DNA of 46,328 bases from a virus: positions 1 to 46,328 of IMG/VR virus record IMGVR_UViG_3300042541_001972; one strand, given 5' to 3'. The notes under the pieces are model-generated. The model did not search any database and was not told where the DNA came from. It saw only the letters and a list, made by a program, of their open reading frames with translations. The stretch's first letter is position 1, and each line of letters begins with the position of its first letter. Positions 1 through 7,394 of this stretch are shown here, piece by piece. A program made the translations under genes and the position numbers.

Positions 1-1
1 C

Positions 2-277
2 GTCGTGCTAATGGCCTTCATCGCCAACGGCATGTCCGACGAACACCCCGACGCCAGAATCCTGCGCGGTGCCGTCAATGCCCTGGAAGAGCAGGCCGAG
101 GTCGAACAAGTTGATGCCCACCGTCGCAATTCGTTGATCTCAGGGCTGAACGCCGCCATGCGCTTGGTTGACGAAATACCTGAAAACTTGATTGTCGCCA
201 GCGCCCTGATCTTGGAAGAACGGCTAAAGCATGGCGACATCTACGCCGCTGAATACCGTAGGGAGTTGAAGCTGTGA
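2..277 (+). CDS. Conserved phage early protein A, 5'-truncated by window edge
   Basis: Open reading frame entering from the left edge and ending at TGA 277. It is a near copy of the complete gene at 45275-45703; the first 90 bases are identical and later bases diverge. The intact copy shows that about 50 N-terminal residues are missing here and that the internal GTG at 5 is not the start. The visible part looks helical, with a conserved stretch AHRRNSLISGLNAAMRLVDE. No recognised domain. It overlaps the next gene by 4 bases (GTGA), as in a translationally coupled early operon. Function unknown. Confidence 0.75.
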   Translation, partial: VVLMAFIANGMSDEHPDARILRGAVNALEEQAEVEQVDAHRRNSLISGLNAAMRLVDEIPENLIVASALILEERLKHGDIYAAEYRRELKL

Positions 278-762
278 TTGAAGTCCTCAAAGCCAAAACC
301 GAAGAATTGGCCGATTGCTGGCTGTGGACTGGTTCAACCACGTCGCAGGGATACCCCATAGTCAAACACGATGGCTGTTGCAAGTTGGCGCGACGGGTGA
401 TGTTTGAGCTGAATGGTGGCACCTTGGCCGCAAGACAGCCGCTGATCACCACTTGCGGCGAAAAGCTGTGCATCAACCCCGAGCATCTGAAAGCGTCAAC
501 TACATCAAAAGTAGCTAAAGCTGCTGCCAAGCGCGGGGCATGGACCGGACTTGCACGGGCTGCAAAGATTGCAAAAACCAAGCGAAAACAAGGAAAAATC
601 AACATGGAAATTGCCCAGGCCATCCGCAACAGCCCAGACCCCGCGCACGTAGAGGCCAGCCGGTACGGGATTGATAAATCGCTGGCAGTCAGGATTCGTG
701 CTGGTTTGGCTTGGAAGGACTACAGCAACCCATATGCAAGCCTGATGGGAGGTGCAGCATGA
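274..762 (+). CDS. HNH-like (degenerate) endonuclease family protein
   Basis: 162 residues from a GTG start overlapping the previous stop. Residues 15-75 follow the phage HNH_3 pattern: CWLWTG, then a GYP segment, an R-VMFELNGG helix and finally CINPEHL. The usual V-x-H-x-C-D-N-P is replaced by LITTCGEKL, so the first catalytic-box histidine appears to be a threonine; activity is therefore doubtful. The basic C-terminal half (about 80-110, many K and R) and a helix-turn-helix-like tail (about 112-145) could bind DNA. The gene is absent between the equivalent genes at 45703/45700, so it looks like an inserted homing-type gene. Role otherwise unknown. Confidence 0.55.
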   Translation: MIEVLKAKTEELADCWLWTGSTTSQGYPIVKHDGCCKLARRVMFELNGGTLAARQPLITTCGEKLCINPEHLKASTTSKVAKAAAKRGAWTGLARAAKIAKTKRKQGKINMEIAQAIRNSPDPAHVEASRYGIDKSLAVRIRAGLAWKDYSNPYASLMGGAA

Positions 763-1067
763 ATAAGCCACAAGTCCAAGTTGATGCCGAAAGGATGCTG
801 AAGGCGCTTGCTGAGTACCCCATGATGTCCACCAGAGAGATTACCCAAATGCTGAACATCAGTTCACAGCGTTGCAATAACGCCCTGAGACGGCTGGCTG
901 GTCAGCTTGACATCACGGTAATAAGTCAAAAGATTCGACGTTTCAAGTTGAAGCCCAAAGTTGCAGTGAGTGTGGTAGTTCCAACCAGAGCGATGCCCCG
1001 TGAATCGGTATTTATGAGCTCAGAGATTTACACAGGCGAAAAACCAACCCATCGGGTGAGCCTATGA
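759..1067 (+). CDS. Small winged-helix DNA-binding protein
   Basis: 102 residues. The ATG at 759 is chosen because it overlaps the upstream TGA (ATGA), the coupling used throughout this operon; an in-frame upstream extension to 711 would lie inside the previous gene. Residues about 8-60 resemble a winged helix-turn-helix (MLKALAEYPMMSTREITQML, then NISSQRCNNALRRLAGQ and a basic wing QKIRRFKLKP). Probably a transcriptional regulator. With the HNH-like gene it forms a two-gene block missing from the second copy of the cassette at 45703. Confidence 0.6.
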   Translation: MNKPQVQVDAERMLKALAEYPMMSTREITQMLNISSQRCNNALRRLAGQLDITVISQKIRRFKLKPKVAVSVVVPTRAMPRESVFMSSEIYTGEKPTHRVSL

Positions 1068-1288
1068 GCTTGGATAGCTGGATGTACCAAGACCCCATGC
1101 GCGTGCTGGAAGCCAAGCAAAACGCTGCCGAGCGCAAAGCCAAGCAATGCGGAGATTGTGTTCACGCGGTATCCGTGACCTTCAAAGGCGAGAGGGCCAT
1201 CCGCTGCACACAAAAGTGGCAGACGTACGGCCGGCGCTGTGAGCACCACGAAATCAAGAATATCAACGACAAAAAAGGGCAACTATGA
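1064..1288 (+). CDS. Small Cys-rich phage protein B (possible zinc binding)
   Basis: 74 residues with an ATGA overlap on both sides. Four cysteines in C-x2-C (CGDC) ... C (RCTQKW) ... C (GRRCEHHE), followed by two histidines, suggest a small metal-binding fold. Closely similar to the gene at 45700-45927: the central part AERKAKQCGDCVH is identical and both share the Y/L-x-DPM-x-VLEAKQNAAERKAKQ start. This strong conservation across two otherwise diverging copies argues for a real function, perhaps nucleic-acid or polymerase contact next to the late regulator. No named family recognised. Confidence 0.7.
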   Translation: MSLDSWMYQDPMRVLEAKQNAAERKAKQCGDCVHAVSVTFKGERAIRCTQKWQTYGRRCEHHEIKNINDKKGQL

Positions 1289-1866
1289 GCGCAATCATGG
1301 CAAATCAGGCAGTTTTCCAGTCCACCACGAAAGCGCTGCATGTCAGCTACATCATTCACCACTTGCCGGCGGCATCCAAAAGCCCCACGCAGATGGTGAT
1401 CGAGCGCCTGGTGAAAGAAAACCGATGGGAGGGCTTGGAAGAACCCAAGGAAAGCACGGTCAACTTCAGCGGTTTGTCGCCGTTGGAGGTTCGCGGTCAG
1501 TGTGCACAGGTGCTGGCCATGGTCAACCACTTGGGGCATCCAGTAGAAGCGGCGGCGGTCAAGGCCATCTATGGCTACCAGTCGATCAAGGCAGACGGCG
1601 TGCGCATGCTAGCTGAATACTGTGAGCCCCAGCTGGGCGCGATTCGCGGCATGGCAGCACTGGCGCTGGCATGGCATACGTTTGGCACCAAAAAGCAGCG
1701 CGAAGGGCTGACCATTGGGGACATTGCCAAGGAATACGGGCTGACCACCAAGGTCGTGAGCGACGCCAAACTGAAAATCAGCAAACAGGGCAGGGCGTTA
1801 CATGACCGCGCTGTGAGTAGTCTCGATCAGCGGTTTAAGCAAGGCGGGTTGGTGGAATGGGAGTAA
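1285..1866 (+). CDS. Putative late-gene regulator C (Q antiterminator-like by position)
   Basis: 193 residues, last gene of the rightward early operon and directly before a promoter-terminator pair at 1888-1982 that heads the late genes, the place of lambda Q. The N-terminal two thirds are helical; residues about 138-168 (LTIGDIAKEYGLTTKVVSD followed by a basic helix) form a convincing helix-turn-helix like sigma-factor region 4 or Q-type proteins. A diverged homologue begins at 45924 and runs off the right edge. I do not recognise a Q family signature, so the antitermination role is an inference from position and the helix-turn-helix. Confidence 0.6.
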   Translation: MSAIMANQAVFQSTTKALHVSYIIHHLPAASKSPTQMVIERLVKENRWEGLEEPKESTVNFSGLSPLEVRGQCAQVLAMVNHLGHPVEAAAVKAIYGYQSIKADGVRMLAEYCEPQLGAIRGMAALALAWHTFGTKKQREGLTIGDIAKEYGLTTKVVSDAKLKISKQGRALHDRAVSSLDQRFKQGGLVEWE

Positions 1867-1887
1867 AAAAAGATTTCTTACAAATCG

Positions 1888-1917
1888 TTGACATGCTGGT
1901 TTGAACTGTGCTATATT
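1888..1917 (+). promoter_or_regulatory. Strong sigma70-type promoter, putative late promoter (pR'-like)
   Basis: TTGACA at 1888-1893 and TATATT at 1912-1917 with an 18-base spacer, right after the putative late regulator and upstream of all packaging and virion genes. A perfect -35 box is uncommon elsewhere in the window. Confidence 0.7.
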
Positions 1918-1950
1918 TTGTCATCTTGGCGTAATTGCCTCTAAGAATAC

Positions 1951-1982
1951 AAAGCCTTGCGGTGTAAATCGCAGGGCTTTTT
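1951..1982 (+). terminator. Intrinsic terminator just downstream of late promoter (tR'-like)
   Basis: AAAGCCTTGCG (1951-1961) pairs with CGCAGGGCTTT (1970-1980) around an 8-base loop, with one G-T wobble, and is followed by a T run to 1982. It lies about 25 bases past the expected start site of the 1888 promoter. The promoter-terminator arrangement is that of lambda pR'-tR', where Q lets polymerase through. Confidence 0.75.
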
Positions 1983-1997
1983 GCATGGCGGGTACGT

Positions 1998-2054
1998 ATG
2001 GCGCAAACCAATCTTAAAATCCGCGTGTCGGTTGCCTGGTGGATTAAGCCGTGA
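1998..2054 (+). other. Possible remnant or leader peptide (18 codons)
   Basis: ATG at 1998 opens an 18-codon frame MAQTNLKIRVSVAWWIKP ending at TGA 2054. The IRV-VAWW-KP pattern resembles, from memory, the start of a short membrane-like protein common in phages, but the usual continuation is not found. It may be a truncated relic or chance. The rest of the 2055-2244 gap shows no gene, tRNA or clear signal that I can support. Confidence 0.25.
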
Positions 2055-2244
2055 AGGTGAAATATTTCTAATTGCGCCATCGCTGCCAATCACGCCCCGC
2101 ACATGGCCTGTCAAGGCTAGAGGCGAACACTAGCAACAGGACGAGCCTAAGCCGCTCTTGTGGCTGATAACGGCGGCATCCCCTTGATATGGAAAGCGAG
2201 TCGCCATCTCCTTGTTGGTAAGACGGTAGGCGAGGGGAACCCTG

Positions 2245-2877
2245 ATGATTGATTGCACTGTAGACGTGAGCAAAGCGATTGCCGCCGTCACAAAGCTGTC
2301 AGCAGCTGTGAGGGGCAAAGCAACCGCCAATGCCCTGAACGACACAATCAAAGCCGCGAACACGGAGGCCGCAAGGCAAATCCGCGCAGAGGGCTACAAC
2401 ATCAAAGTCTCCAAGATCAAGGAGCGCATCAAGATCAAGAAGGCGACGACCGGCATGCTGATTGCACGGTTGATCGCCATAGACAGACCTGTCAATCTCT
2501 CGGAGTATGGGGCGAAGCCCTACGGCAAAGGTGGATTGACCCGGGACGCACTTGGACGGCTGAAGTTCAAGGAGGGCGGCGGCGTCAAAGCCAAGGTCAA
2601 GCGTAAGGTCACGACAATCCCCGGTGGATTCATAGCCAACGGCAAGGCTTACATCCGTATGAGCAAGTCAGGCAAGAAGTCTGGTGGGTTCGATGCGGGT
2701 GGTGGCATCAGGTTCGGGCGCGGGTTTACCGTCAACAATGAAGATATACGCCAGTTGATAGGTCCCGGTGTCAATCAGGTATTCGCCAACAAGGTGATTC
2801 AGTCTGTGATGGCTGACAGTGCTAAGGCGCGATTCCCCAAGAGGTTTGCATATTGGATTGCACGATTCGATAAGTAA
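2245..2877 (+). CDS. Minor tail protein Z-like (GPZ family)
   Basis: 210 residues; ATG at 2245 follows GAGGGGAA at 8-9 bases. The N-terminal part matches the lambda gpZ-type pattern: repeated basic helices around KATANALNDTIKAANTEAAR, a segment INVSKIKERIKIKKAT-like, then RPVNLSEYGA. The rest is glycine and lysine rich with a C-terminal AR-FAYW tail. Such proteins help complete the tail end that joins the head. Its place, the first late gene before the terminase, is unusual: gpZ relatives normally sit among connector or tail genes. Medium certainty on family, low on exact role in a contractile tail. Confidence 0.6.
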   Translation: MIDCTVDVSKAIAAVTKLSAAVRGKATANALNDTIKAANTEAARQIRAEGYNIKVSKIKERIKIKKATTGMLIARLIAIDRPVNLSEYGAKPYGKGGLTRDALGRLKFKEGGGVKAKVKRKVTTIPGGFIANGKAYIRMSKSGKKSGGFDAGGGIRFGRGFTVNNEDIRQLIGPGVNQVFANKVIQSVMADSAKARFPKRFAYWIARFDK

Positions 2878-2934
2878 CGTAGACATCGACGCCGCGCACC
2901 ATCTTGGTGACAAAGACATCAATAAATCAATCGC

Positions 2935-3035
2935 CGACCAGAAAATTTAAGGTACTTCCCAGCACTTCTTGAACCTACGGGTTCGAGACTCGCAAATCGT
3001 TCACACTTTCTGCGAAGTTCAAAGGGTTGAAAAAA
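2935..3035 (+). other. Candidate cos / packaging region
   Basis: The 182-base gap before the small terminase gene holds two adjacent small dyads: GAACC-tac-GGGTTC (2971-2983) and CGAG-a-CTCG (2984-2992), preceded by GGTACTTCCC (2951-2960). Lambda-like phages with Nu1/GpA terminases carry cos just upstream of the small subunit, and cosN is a dyad. The position fits; the exact nick sites cannot be read from the sequence. Confidence 0.3.
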
Positions 3036-3059
3036 CCTAATTAAATCATAGAGTTACGA

Positions 3060-3683
3060 ATGGCGACAAAAACAAAGATTGCAGCCATCGTGAAAAACAA
3101 GGGCGGCGCTCCTAAAAAAGAAGTGTCGCTTGCAACATTGGCACAGCTTTGGGGACAGAGCATCCCCGCAGTTGCCAACGATTTAAAGCGTCTCGGATTG
3201 ACGATTGCTGGCGATGGCCTTGAGGCTTGCACCCGCGCAAAAATGCAGGCGCTGCGTGACACCGCGCGGGGCTATACATCTGCCAGTGGCGATGACATGC
3301 AAGCGCTGAAAGCTCGGGAAACCCAGACGCGCATTGAACTGAACGAACTGGAAATTGCAAAACAAAGCGGCCAGTTAATCAATGTCAGCCAGTTGGAGCC
3401 GATGCTCGCTGGCTTGGTTGTTGCTGCCAGAACAGAGTTTTTAGGCCGTGATGACAAACTAAAAGAGGAGATCGACCTGCTGTACTGCATTGATGTTGAC
3501 GTCGATCTCATCAAAAAGTACACAGAGGAATCACTTGAGCACATTGCCGGATACGCAACAGTCCTGTACGGATCTGATGCAGCGGATACTGAGCAAAGCC
3601 AAGCCGCCCCAGAAGATTTCGACGACGGAGTGGGCACGCAAGTTTCGCGGCCTAAGCGCGAAGTCAAGCGCAAAGCCGGGTAA
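3060..3683 (+). CDS. Terminase small subunit, Nu1-like
   Basis: 207 residues. Begins with a basic stretch, then a winged helix-turn-helix at about 20-50 (VSLATLAQLWGQSIPAVAND) for cos binding. Residues about 85-115 form a charged helix (LKARETQTRIELNELEIAKQ), then QLEPMLAGLVVAARTEFLG, the typical Nu1 layout of DNA-binding head, coiled dimer helix and C-terminal contact to the large subunit. It overlaps the large-subunit gene by 107 bases in another frame. Recognises viral DNA and loads the ATPase/nuclease for packaging. Confidence 0.85.
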   Translation: MATKTKIAAIVKNKGGAPKKEVSLATLAQLWGQSIPAVANDLKRLGLTIAGDGLEACTRAKMQALRDTARGYTSASGDDMQALKARETQTRIELNELEIAKQSGQLINVSQLEPMLAGLVVAARTEFLGRDDKLKEEIDLLYCIDVDVDLIKKYTEESLEHIAGYATVLYGSDAADTEQSQAAPEDFDDGVGTQVSRPKREVKRKAG

Positions 3684-5532
3684 GTACAACCCCGATGTAA
3701 CGCCGTGGGTTCGCGGCATGCACGAGGCGCTGGATAGCAAGCTGGTTTACAAGGTCGTTTGCATCAAGTCTGCGCAGGTTGCCTGGACTGAAGGCGTGTT
3801 GATGAACTACATCGCCAAACGGATTGATGTAGACCCATGCCCGATGATCGGCATGTTTGCCAAAGAAGATGCGGCAAAAGCGTTCGAGAGCGAGAAATTC
3901 AGCCCCATGATCGAGGCGACATCCCGATTGCGGGAAGTCATGCCAGCGTTTCAAAAGACGCGTGACAAGGAAAACCGCTGGGCCTACAAAGGTTTTGCTG
4001 GTGGTTTTTTGAAACTTGTCGGCTCGAACAGCGCGGCATCTGTCAAATCGACATCGGCACCGCTGGTGTTTATTGAAGAGCCGGATGATTGTGCTGTCAA
4101 CGTCGAAGGTTCGCAGGGCGACAGTATCACCTTGCTGGAAGAGCGTGCCAAGTCCTACGGAAACCGAAAAATTATTTTTGGTGGAACACCGACGATTGAA
4201 GGTGCCAGCCGGATTGAAAGCGCATTTTTACAGAGCGATCAGCGCGGGTTTTATGTGCCATGTCCACATTGTGGCACCGGCCAAACACTCAGTTTTGAGC
4301 ACATCCGCTGGCTGAAAGATTCCAAGAAATCGCATGATGTCTACGGATTGTCGCGGCCTGAAACAGCGTTTTATCAGTGTCCACACTGCGAAGGCGCATG
4401 GTCAGACCGTGAACGCATCCGTGCTACACGGGTTGCTGAGATCGAGGGCCACGGCTGGAAAGCGCATGCTGAGTTCTCTGGCATTGCAGGATTTGCAATC
4501 AACGAGGTGTACAGCCCGTTCCCTGGCTCAAAAATGGAAATGCTGGTTCAGAAATATCTGGCCGCACAGTTCGCCTTAAACCAAGGCGACGATACAAAAA
4601 TGAGGGGCTTTCGGAATAACACCGAAGGCAAGGCATACGCCTACAGCAGCAGCGCTCCGACAGTTCAAGACCTTGAAAAACTGGCGCTGGATTACCCGGA
4701 ATTTACAGTTCCACGCGGTGGCCTAGAGATTACGGCTGGCGTCGACGTTCAAGATGACCGGCTGGCTGTCGTGCTCAGGGCGTGGGGCGCTGGTGAAAAG
4801 AGCTGGCTTGTCTGGTGGGGTGAAATTTACGGCCAAACATCGGCCTACGGGCACGGTGCCTGGATTGAGTTTGAGCAATTTATTGCACGGGAATTCCCGT
4901 ATGCCAACGGCGGCAAGCTGAAAATCAGTGCCGGAACGATTGACTGTTCAGACGGTGGAACATCCGATGCGGTGTATTCATTTGTTCGAGCCAATAAACG
5001 ATGGACGGCTGGCAAAGGTTCGAGTAACGACCATGGCGACCGTGAGATTTATACGCCGCCACGCAACGTCGACTACAAAGGCAAGACCAAAACCAAGGCC
5101 GATAAGTACGGCGTGAAGGTCGCCATCATTGGAACGACCAAAGCCAAGGATTTGATTCTTGGCAGCGGAAAAGCCAAGGGGCGGCTCAATATGCTGTCCG
5201 GACCCGTGATGCATTGCTACAAAGAAGTGCGTTCAGATTACTTTGAACAGGTCGTTGGCAGTGAAGTCAAGGCACCGGGCAAGGTCAAGGGAAAAATGGT
5301 CTATGTCCGTAAATCGGGCATCCGCAATGAGGGTTTGGACTGCGAGGTTTATTGCCTGCATTCCGCACGATCACAGCGTTTGCATTTGCGAACCGATGCC
5401 GCCTGGCTGCGAATTGCTGAACGACTTGCCGCCGAAAGCGGTGGCGAAATTGAAGCGCCGGTTCATGTTGAAAAAGAAGTGACCAAGCCGGCACCCGCCA
5501 AAAAGAAAAAATCCTTTTGGGAAAAAGACTAA
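3577..5532 (+). CDS. Terminase large subunit, lambda GpA family
   Basis: 651 residues from ATG 3577 (lambda GpA is 641); an in-frame frame is open from 3490, but homologous starts begin with the KPPQKISTTEWA region seen at residues 9-20. The ATPase domain has the GpA-type P-loop KSAQVAWTEG at 64-73 and a Walker B-like hydrophobic run ending in EEPD near 163-171. A CPHCG...CPHCE zinc-like pair lies at about 227 and 267. The C-terminal nuclease region includes GVDVQDDRL near 388 and DCSDGG near 454. A basic KKKK tail follows. Motor and nuclease of the packaging complex. Confidence 0.92.
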   Translation: MQRILSKAKPPQKISTTEWARKFRGLSAKSSAKPGKYNPDVTPWVRGMHEALDSKLVYKVVCIKSAQVAWTEGVLMNYIAKRIDVDPCPMIGMFAKEDAAKAFESEKFSPMIEATSRLREVMPAFQKTRDKENRWAYKGFAGGFLKLVGSNSAASVKSTSAPLVFIEEPDDCAVNVEGSQGDSITLLEERAKSYGNRKIIFGGTPTIEGASRIESAFLQSDQRGFYVPCPHCGTGQTLSFEHIRWLKDSKKSHDVYGLSRPETAFYQCPHCEGAWSDRERIRATRVAEIEGHGWKAHAEFSGIAGFAINEVYSPFPGSKMEMLVQKYLAAQFALNQGDDTKMRGFRNNTEGKAYAYSSSAPTVQDLEKLALDYPEFTVPRGGLEITAGVDVQDDRLAVVLRAWGAGEKSWLVWWGEIYGQTSAYGHGAWIEFEQFIAREFPYANGGKLKISAGTIDCSDGGTSDAVYSFVRANKRWTAGKGSSNDHGDREIYTPPRNVDYKGKTKTKADKYGVKVAIIGTTKAKDLILGSGKAKGRLNMLSGPVMHCYKEVRSDYFEQVVGSEVKAPGKVKGKMVYVRKSGIRNEGLDCEVYCLHSARSQRLHLRTDAAWLRIAERLAAESGGEIEAPVHVEKEVTKPAPAKKKKSFWEKD

Positions 5533-5537
5533 AAATT

Positions 5538-5810
5538 ATGAGCGATTGCGATATTCAACCCTTTCAGCCGTGTGAACAGCGCCTTGCCGCTGCGCTATCG
5601 GCTTACCAGCGACTGATGCTGGGCGGGGCTGAAGAGGAGGTTCAGTACCGCGATCACAAGGTTAAGTACACACCCATGAACATGGCGGCACTCAAAACCT
5701 ATATTGACGAATTGCAGGCCATGTGTGGCACGGCTGACACAGTGTTGACGAACGGCCCCCGCCGTCGCGCTGCGTCCCTGTCCTTTGGAAACTGCGGCGG
5801 TAGATGTTAA
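5538..5810 (+). CDS. Head-tail joining protein, gpW family
   Basis: 90 residues, five bases after the large terminase stop; ATG 5538 gives a start comparable to lambda gpW (68 residues) plus an N-terminal extension. The hallmark is present: LAAALSAYQRLMLGGAEEEV (helix), QYRDHKVKYTPMNMAALKTY (beta hairpin and helix), then a basic GPRRRAASLSFGN tail. gpW enters the portal after packaging and prepares the head for the tail. Located terminase-gpW-portal exactly as in lambda. Confidence 0.85.
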   Translation: MSDCDIQPFQPCEQRLAAALSAYQRLMLGGAEEEVQYRDHKVKYTPMNMAALKTYIDELQAMCGTADTVLTNGPRRRAASLSFGNCGGRC

Positions 5811-5813
5811 ACA

Positions 5814-7394
5814 ATGGCAAAACGAACCTCAAAATACCATCAATTGAAACCGGTGGTCGGGGTAAGCACGCCTGCAGTTGTCGCCAGCGCCTTCAATTCA
5901 GGTAGCCGCACCGCCAAAAACGTCGCCTGTTGGACGCCGCCGCTGCAAAGCGCTGACCGTGACATGCTGCCTGAAAAGGCGCTGACCGCTGGCCGTGCGC
6001 AGGATTTGAGCCGGAACAACGGCTATGCCAAGGGCGCGATTCAGAGCAAAAAAGACCGTGTGGTCGGTAGCTATTTCAAGCTGCAACTGCGTCCACTCTA
6101 CGATTTGATTCCAGGCTTGGACATGGTGACTGCTACCAAGTGGGCCAGCACCGTCGAAAAAGCCTTTCACCTGTACGCAGATGATCCAGATTGCTGGATA
6201 GATGCGCGCCGTCAATCGACCTTCACCCAGTTGCTGCGTGAATCTGCCGGTTTGGACATGATCCATGGCGAATGCTTCTTGAGTCGTGAGTTTCGACCCA
6301 GTGAAACCGGTTACGGCACCTGTTTTCTGAGTATTGAACCCGAGCGCGTTTGCAACCCATCCGAGTTTTCGATGGATGTTGACGGCTTGCGCCAGGGCGT
6401 CTACCTTGACGGCTACGGTGCCGCGACAGATTACTCAATCCGCACTCGTCATCAGCGTGACATCGGCATGCAAAGCGTCGCGACATGGCGCAAGGTGCCA
6501 AAGTACAACGCCTACGGCCGTTTGAACATCATTCACACCTTTGAGCGCGACCGCCCGAACCAAACACGCGGTTTTAGCCCGTTCGCGTCGATCATAGGGC
6601 CACTGAAGATGTTGGACATCCTCAAGGGCACGGCACTGGAAAGCGCCATTGCATCGACGATCTACACGATGTACGTCAAATCCGACCTGAACAGCTCAGT
6701 GTTGGAGGCCATGCAAACCGACACAGCCGCTGCAGACGTTGACGGCGGCTTGATGGCGGCGTATATGAATGCGACCGAAAACCACAACAAGGGTTTGAAC
6801 CTGAGCATGGACGGCGTTCGATTGCCACACCTTGCCCCGGGTGAATCCATTGAAATGGTCGGTAGCAACAACCAAGCCGGTGCGTTCCAACCTATGGAGC
6901 AAACCAACCTGCGAGAAGTCGCGCGCGGTTACGACCTGACCTATGAAGAACTGACCGGCGATTACACCAATACGACCTATTCCAGCGCTCGGATGTCTCA
7001 GCAAGTTAGCTGGGAACACATCAAAGCCAAGCGAGAAGGCACGGTCATCAAAACTGCAAACCAAATGATGCGCGCATGGCTGGATGAAGCTGTTGCCATC
7101 GGGAAAATCACCATGCCGAAAGGCGTGGATTATTGGACACACCGCGCCGCCCTGACCAATTGCGACTGGATTGGTGCCGGCCGCATCATCGTCGATGAAG
7201 TGAAACACGCCGCTGCGCTCGAAAAGCTGATCGCTTTGGGTGTTTCCACCCTGCAAGACGCATGCGCCGAACAAGGCAAAGACTGGGAGGCCGTCATGCA
7301 ACAGCAGCGCATCGAACAAGACAAGCGCGACGAGCTGGGCATCCGGCCATCGGCTGATTCCACCTTTGTCTATCAAGAAGCACCGACACAATGA
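5814..7394 (+). CDS. Portal protein, lambda gpB family
   Basis: 526 residues, close to lambda gpB (533). Family features: the RAQDLSRNNGYAKGAIQSKKDRVVGS segment (residues about 62-87), SAGLDMIHGECFL-like core, an HTFERDRPNQTRGFSPFASII stretch near 240-262 and the YDLTYEELTGDYTNTTYSSAR block near 374-396. It forms the dodecameric ring at the packaging vertex. Overlaps the next gene by 4 bases. Confidence 0.93.
   Translation: MAKRTSKYHQLKPVVGVSTPAVVASAFNSGSRTAKNVACWTPPLQSADRDMLPEKALTAGRAQDLSRNNGYAKGAIQSKKDRVVGSYFKLQLRPLYDLIPGLDMVTATKWASTVEKAFHLYADDPDCWIDARRQSTFTQLLRESAGLDMIHGECFLSREFRPSETGYGTCFLSIEPERVCNPSEFSMDVDGLRQGVYLDGYGAATDYSIRTRHQRDIGMQSVATWRKVPKYNAYGRLNIIHTFERDRPNQTRGFSPFASIIGPLKMLDILKGTALESAIASTIYTMYVKSDLNSSVLEAMQTDTAAADVDGGLMAAYMNATENHNKGLNLSMDGVRLPHLAPGESIEMVGSNNQAGAFQPMEQTNLREVARGYDLTYEELTGDYTNTTYSSARMSQQVSWEHIKAKREGTVIKTANQMMRAWLDEAVAIGKITMPKGVDYWTHRAALTNCDWIGAGRIIVDEVKHAAALEKLIALGVSTLQDACAEQGKDWEAVMQQQRIEQDKRDELGIRPSADSTFVYQEAPTQ

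Larger units (their letters stand above)
1..1700 (+). repeat. Diverged terminal duplication, left copy
   Basis: Bases 1-90 equal 45427-45516; the first mismatch is at 91 (G against A). Similarity continues with gaps through the A, B and C genes, while 274-1067 (HNH-like and winged-helix genes) has no counterpart. Right copy: 45427-46328. Confidence 0.85.
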
